From: Lethocerus indicus
Lineage: Eukaryota; Arthropoda; Insecta; Hemiptera; Belostomatidae
Assembly (NCBI GenBank): GCA_019843655.1
Contig: JACDQD010000003.1
Location: 11,782,925 to 11,846,924, forward strand
DNA: 64,000 bases
Reading direction: 5' to 3'
Below the pieces are notes generated by a model that saw nothing but the letters and a program-made list of their open reading frames with translations, was not told where the DNA came from and did no database searches. Positions 60,267 through 64,000 of this stretch are shown in pieces. The position numbers and the translations under genes were made by a program. How positions within the stretch are numbered: position 1 is the first letter of the stretch; each line of letters opens with the position of its first letter.

Positions 60267-62943
60267 AGAAGACCAAATATCGCAAGAATGATGAAATTGT
60301 CAATCTGATACGACTCGAAAAAACAAAACTATTGATGCTATATATATTTCACCTTGTATATATAAGACCTTCTTACATCCTCGTTGATCCCTATAAAACC
60401 AGTTCTTTAATAGTTTTAATCCAACATGGGTGGCTAACAGTTTAGACTGGGGTTCTAACAAATAAAGCCTAGTAATTGGCAATATTTTAATTACGATCCA
60501 AATTTATGACGATGTTATAACTGTTAAAGACAGGCGATAGAACTGATGTGACGTAAACTGGTCTGACACGGCGTCGTACCGTATATATAAACTTTTTCTA
60601 AACTTGAAACTACTTTGAAAATTCTCGATATTAGGAAATCATTGGGTACTAATTATGCAGATAAAATGTAGTCCTATATCATCTTCGTAATAATAAAACC
60701 TCATTTCAACATTTTTTAAACATCCAATATTACGAATATATTTTAATGTGTTCTTTTACGGAAGATGTTTAATTAGAGTAGGCTAGAAAAAACTGGTGGT
60801 TTTGTCTTCTCAGCAGAATCCAATTAGTAGCGATTACGTAGCCCGTGTTTTGCGCACGTAACGCGTCAAAATACCCAGAAGTGAATCTCCCGGCCTTCTA
60901 GATGTTTCACAAGAGCCGGCCCGCTTATTGCCTCGTGGGGGGCACTTTCAATTAACCTTTAACAAAAATTAAACCAACACCTCGCATTATCTGATTAAAA
61001 CTGGGATTCCTTCTCATAAGGCCGGCGGGAAATCTTTGTTAGGTGAAATAAAACGAGTTTCGCCACACAAACGAATTAACGTGGAGCGTCGGAGACTACG
61101 ACTCGTCCAGGAAGAATAAACAGTTCAAAAAGGCCATTTAAATTATTCTTAGCGGTCGTTTTTCTTGAGCTACGATTTAACAATATATCTCGATGATGTA
61201 TAACTGCCAAAAAAATGTTAACTGGTCCTCGTTAAAATAAAGGCGGACGACGTTCGGTGACTTACGGGAGAGTTTATAATTGTATTGCGGGGAGGATCGG
61301 CTCCAAGGGCGAAGGCGTGAAGCGTGGGAGTTGCTATTTTCGTAAAAGGAGCGGGCAGGCTCTTGGCTCTGCTGTATACTAACGGGTGGGGGAAAGGGGG
61401 ACGATTCTCGCTGTGGGTGTTCGAGAGCGCGTGCCCAGCATCCCCAATTCGATAGACTATGCAAATTACAGCAACGGTTCAACGGGAAAATGCTGCTAAT
61501 AACAATGGGGAGAGTCAAAAATATACGCGCTATGTTCGACAATCGATTTCCGTGAGTTTGCTTGACACTAATATACTGCTTGCGATACTAATACTCTGCA
61601 TTGTCCTCACCATGTTCTCAGCCAAATATTTTGATTATTGTTACCATGTCGAACAAACCTCATCTGGTGATACTTTATAAGTTTGAAACAATAAATTATT
61701 ATTCCATCATTTTTATACACGTCAACACAATAGCGTTGTCATAAAAAGTTTCTCTTGACCTTTTCCTAAACACCGAATTTTTTTGATGTCTCGGTGTTAT
61801 CTCACCATTATTATTTCATTTGCGTCAACCACGCGCCAATTACCCCTCTGCTCTGTCCATACAATAATTAAAATATAAATTGCGCGACCCCTCTTCGAGA
61901 TCACGACATTCACACCTCGGCTCGATACCGTTTTATGTACTTGCTCTTAGTTCGATTACAGTCATAAAGACCGGCCATTAAACCGTTTATGAGCACACAA
62001 ATCATCCCCAACCCCTAAGTTTATTGCGCCGCAGAAATCAATTTAAAAGCTTTTCAATCGATCCCGGTCTATTGTTTTGCCGCCCGCGATTAATCATCCA
62101 ACTATCGCATCAGAAATAATATATAATTTATAGATCTAATATGTCGATACGTATGTTAAAGTTATCTGTCACGTATTTAAGCCAATTAATGAAGTTGTAA
62201 CTACCCGAATGTAATATCTACTGTATGCGAACTCTAATAAGCCGGAAAACATTCCATTAAACAGGGACAAAAGATGGTCGACCTAATAGACATTGTGGTG
62301 CCTTTGGTTAACAAGCTTCGGAGTAAAAAGTCTGAGCAATTTAATAAGTGTGCGATTACATGAGTCCGTGAGGATTAAACCTGTTGACATATCTTCTGAA
62401 CGATACTTCAGTGACAAAGACGCTGTACAATAATTAAACTAAGAAACTCATGATTAAATACTTGTTTTGTACGGCAGTTTTTTCGCATGAAACACTATCC
62501 TTGTGACAACGTTAAAATATTTTGAAATCGGCTGACAAACTTAACACAGTATAAAGTACTTGCAGGTTTGCCCAGAATTAAATAATAATAATGATATTCA
62601 ATAATTATTTTTGTTTTAATTCCGATAGTGGCCGGAGCATCATCATTTTTAACAGTTTCTGATTTAAAGAGGAATATTTTGAACACTTATTGGATGGTAT
62701 TTTAAGCAGCGAGCGGAAAGGACCTCGTATTGCGGGTCCTGCATAACGGCTGTATTTAAGGCACTCTCTTTCGGCTCTGGCAGCTACCTGTCGGACAAAT
62801 GTTTCGCATGTTTATAAGCATTTCGTTTCAGTGTCCCTTCGTCATTATATTATTCAATATTAATGCTCGGTTCCAACTTTCAACATACCAACACTTCATT
62901 CGCAGTAATATAAAATAAATTTCTTCACTTAATTTCCATCGAA
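60267..62943. other. Non-coding block
   Basis: AT-rich, with a GC-richer patch at 61240-61450 that has a 121-codon minus frame without a domain. Nothing else recognised. Confidence 0.45.
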
Positions 62944-63004
62944 TAATACGTTCTAATTTATACGTTCTATATTAATTCTATAAAAAATACGTTCTAATTT
63001 ATTT
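62944..63004 (+). repeat. Direct repeat pair in AT-rich DNA
   Basis: AATACGTTCTAATTTAT occurs at about 62944 and again at about 62987, with a partial third copy (TACGTTCTAT) between them. Confidence 0.8.
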
Positions 63005-64000
63005 ATTAAAACTTATAAATTATTTCTTATAGTATATTTCCTTCATATCCTTTAACAGTACTCTTTACGCAACATAAGGATCTAACTATCAAAATAAACT
63101 GTAGTTTTCGTGTGGGTACACCTTGTACTGTATTAGGTTCTAGATTGAGACAACACGATTCGCTAATATTGGGATCAATATTACCCCTGGCTGTTCCCGG
63201 CCTGCAGTTAATACCGAAAAAAAAACAATAATTGAAGTTGATCGCCTTTAACAGAGACGATTCAGGAGTCAGGCATTTATGCGTCTACCGTGCTCAACAC
63301 GAATTCCCCAGTCCATAACGGTAGGGGAAATATTTTGAAAGGTTTCCTCGTCCGCCAGTTTCATTTCAGGATAAGGCAGAGAGTTGAAAACGGCCATGCT
63401 TCTCGGGGTCACAAGGCCAAGGTTTTCGACTCGGCTTGTTAGAACGGGCTACGTGCTTTATTGCCGGTCGGCCGATCGATCTCCCGGTTTCTTTCTTTAT
63501 TCTCGTTTTTTTTAATAATTTTTTATTATTTTTTATTTTACCCGTCTAAAGATTTTGCCCCGACGGGAGTCCTCGCTATCTGCTCTTTTCTCGAGATGAC
63601 TTCACCAATATAATTCCCGATGAGGAGACGAGGGCTACGTGAGCTCAATTTGCCGAGCGGAGGTCTCCGCCTCGGCCTCCCCCGTGGACGGATAAACACA
63701 GCCTCCCCCGGCCCTCGGCCCTAATCCGTTTCCCTTCCCATTTTTACTCCAACGCCGAAGAAAACGAGGAGTGGCGTTTTGATATTATTGGACGAAATAA
63801 TGAAAGAAAAAAAGAATTCGACGTCTGATTGGGCCCAATTATACAGCGGAGATACCGATCCCGAAGGTATTTCTAGGAATGCTCAGAAATCGATGGTCGG
63901 TACAATACCAATTTAAGCGGACAGAAGTACCGATTCCGTTAAGACACATGATAGTAATTTGGCGCATTAATTAGCATGATGATGGTGAAACTATATCTTA
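63005..64000. other. Non-coding block ending in a CpG-rich island
   Basis: A T-rich tract at 63508-63540 is followed by a GC-rich segment at about 63600-63740. No gene signal. The window ends in mixed sequence. Confidence 0.5.

Noticed and set aside
1..64000. CRISPR arrays, operons, phage modules, rRNA genes
   Set aside because: No regularly spaced repeats, no dense same-strand gene runs and no rRNA-like sequence seen; base composition and element types are those of an arthropod nuclear genome.

Overview
The window looks like arthropod, most likely insect, nuclear DNA: AT-rich sequence broken by many short CpG-rich islands, with microsatellites, decayed transposons and no dense gene packing. 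No reading frame exceeds about 160 codons, and none of the longer ones shows a recognisable domain. The protein signals I can recognise come from transposable elements. CpG is plentiful, as in some Hymenoptera and other insects, but I cannot fix the order. The window reads as intergenic or large-intron sequence. Nothing suggests a bacterium, phage, operon or CRISPR array.

Layout. An internally deleted Tc1/mariner-type element with long terminal inverted repeats lies at 477-1160; it keeps the two ends of a transposase and has lost the middle. A 384 bp inverted-repeat element resembling a MITE lies at 2013-2396. A long imperfect foldback (arms of about 180 bp) spans 9292-9673. On the minus strand its left arm carries a sequence with the conserved boxes and a pairing helix I of a hammerhead ribozyme; shorter relics of the same conserved segment recur near 20.0, 27.1, 41.2 and 60.2 kb. 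Three diverged copies of an unidentified repeat of about 110-155 bp lie between 12.67 and 14.84 kb. A 5'-truncated non-LTR retrotransposon (Jockey-type reverse transcriptase C-terminus, minus strand) occupies 46405-47079, with a poly(A) tail, a polyadenylation signal and an exact 11 bp target-site duplication.

Smaller items are a tRNA-Ser-like 5' half at 45.8 kb, a possible small acidic exon at 33.1 kb, a GC island with a consensus splice donor at 22.8-23.3 kb, guanine-run tracts near 22.8, 37.0 and 42.9-43.1 kb, several short hairpins and microsatellites. The remaining stretches hold nothing I can name and are listed as blocks.

The elements appear to be independent insertions and do not form a pathway. 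The least routine observation is the hammerhead-like family and the foldback that contains one copy. I do not see a convincing new multi-gene system.
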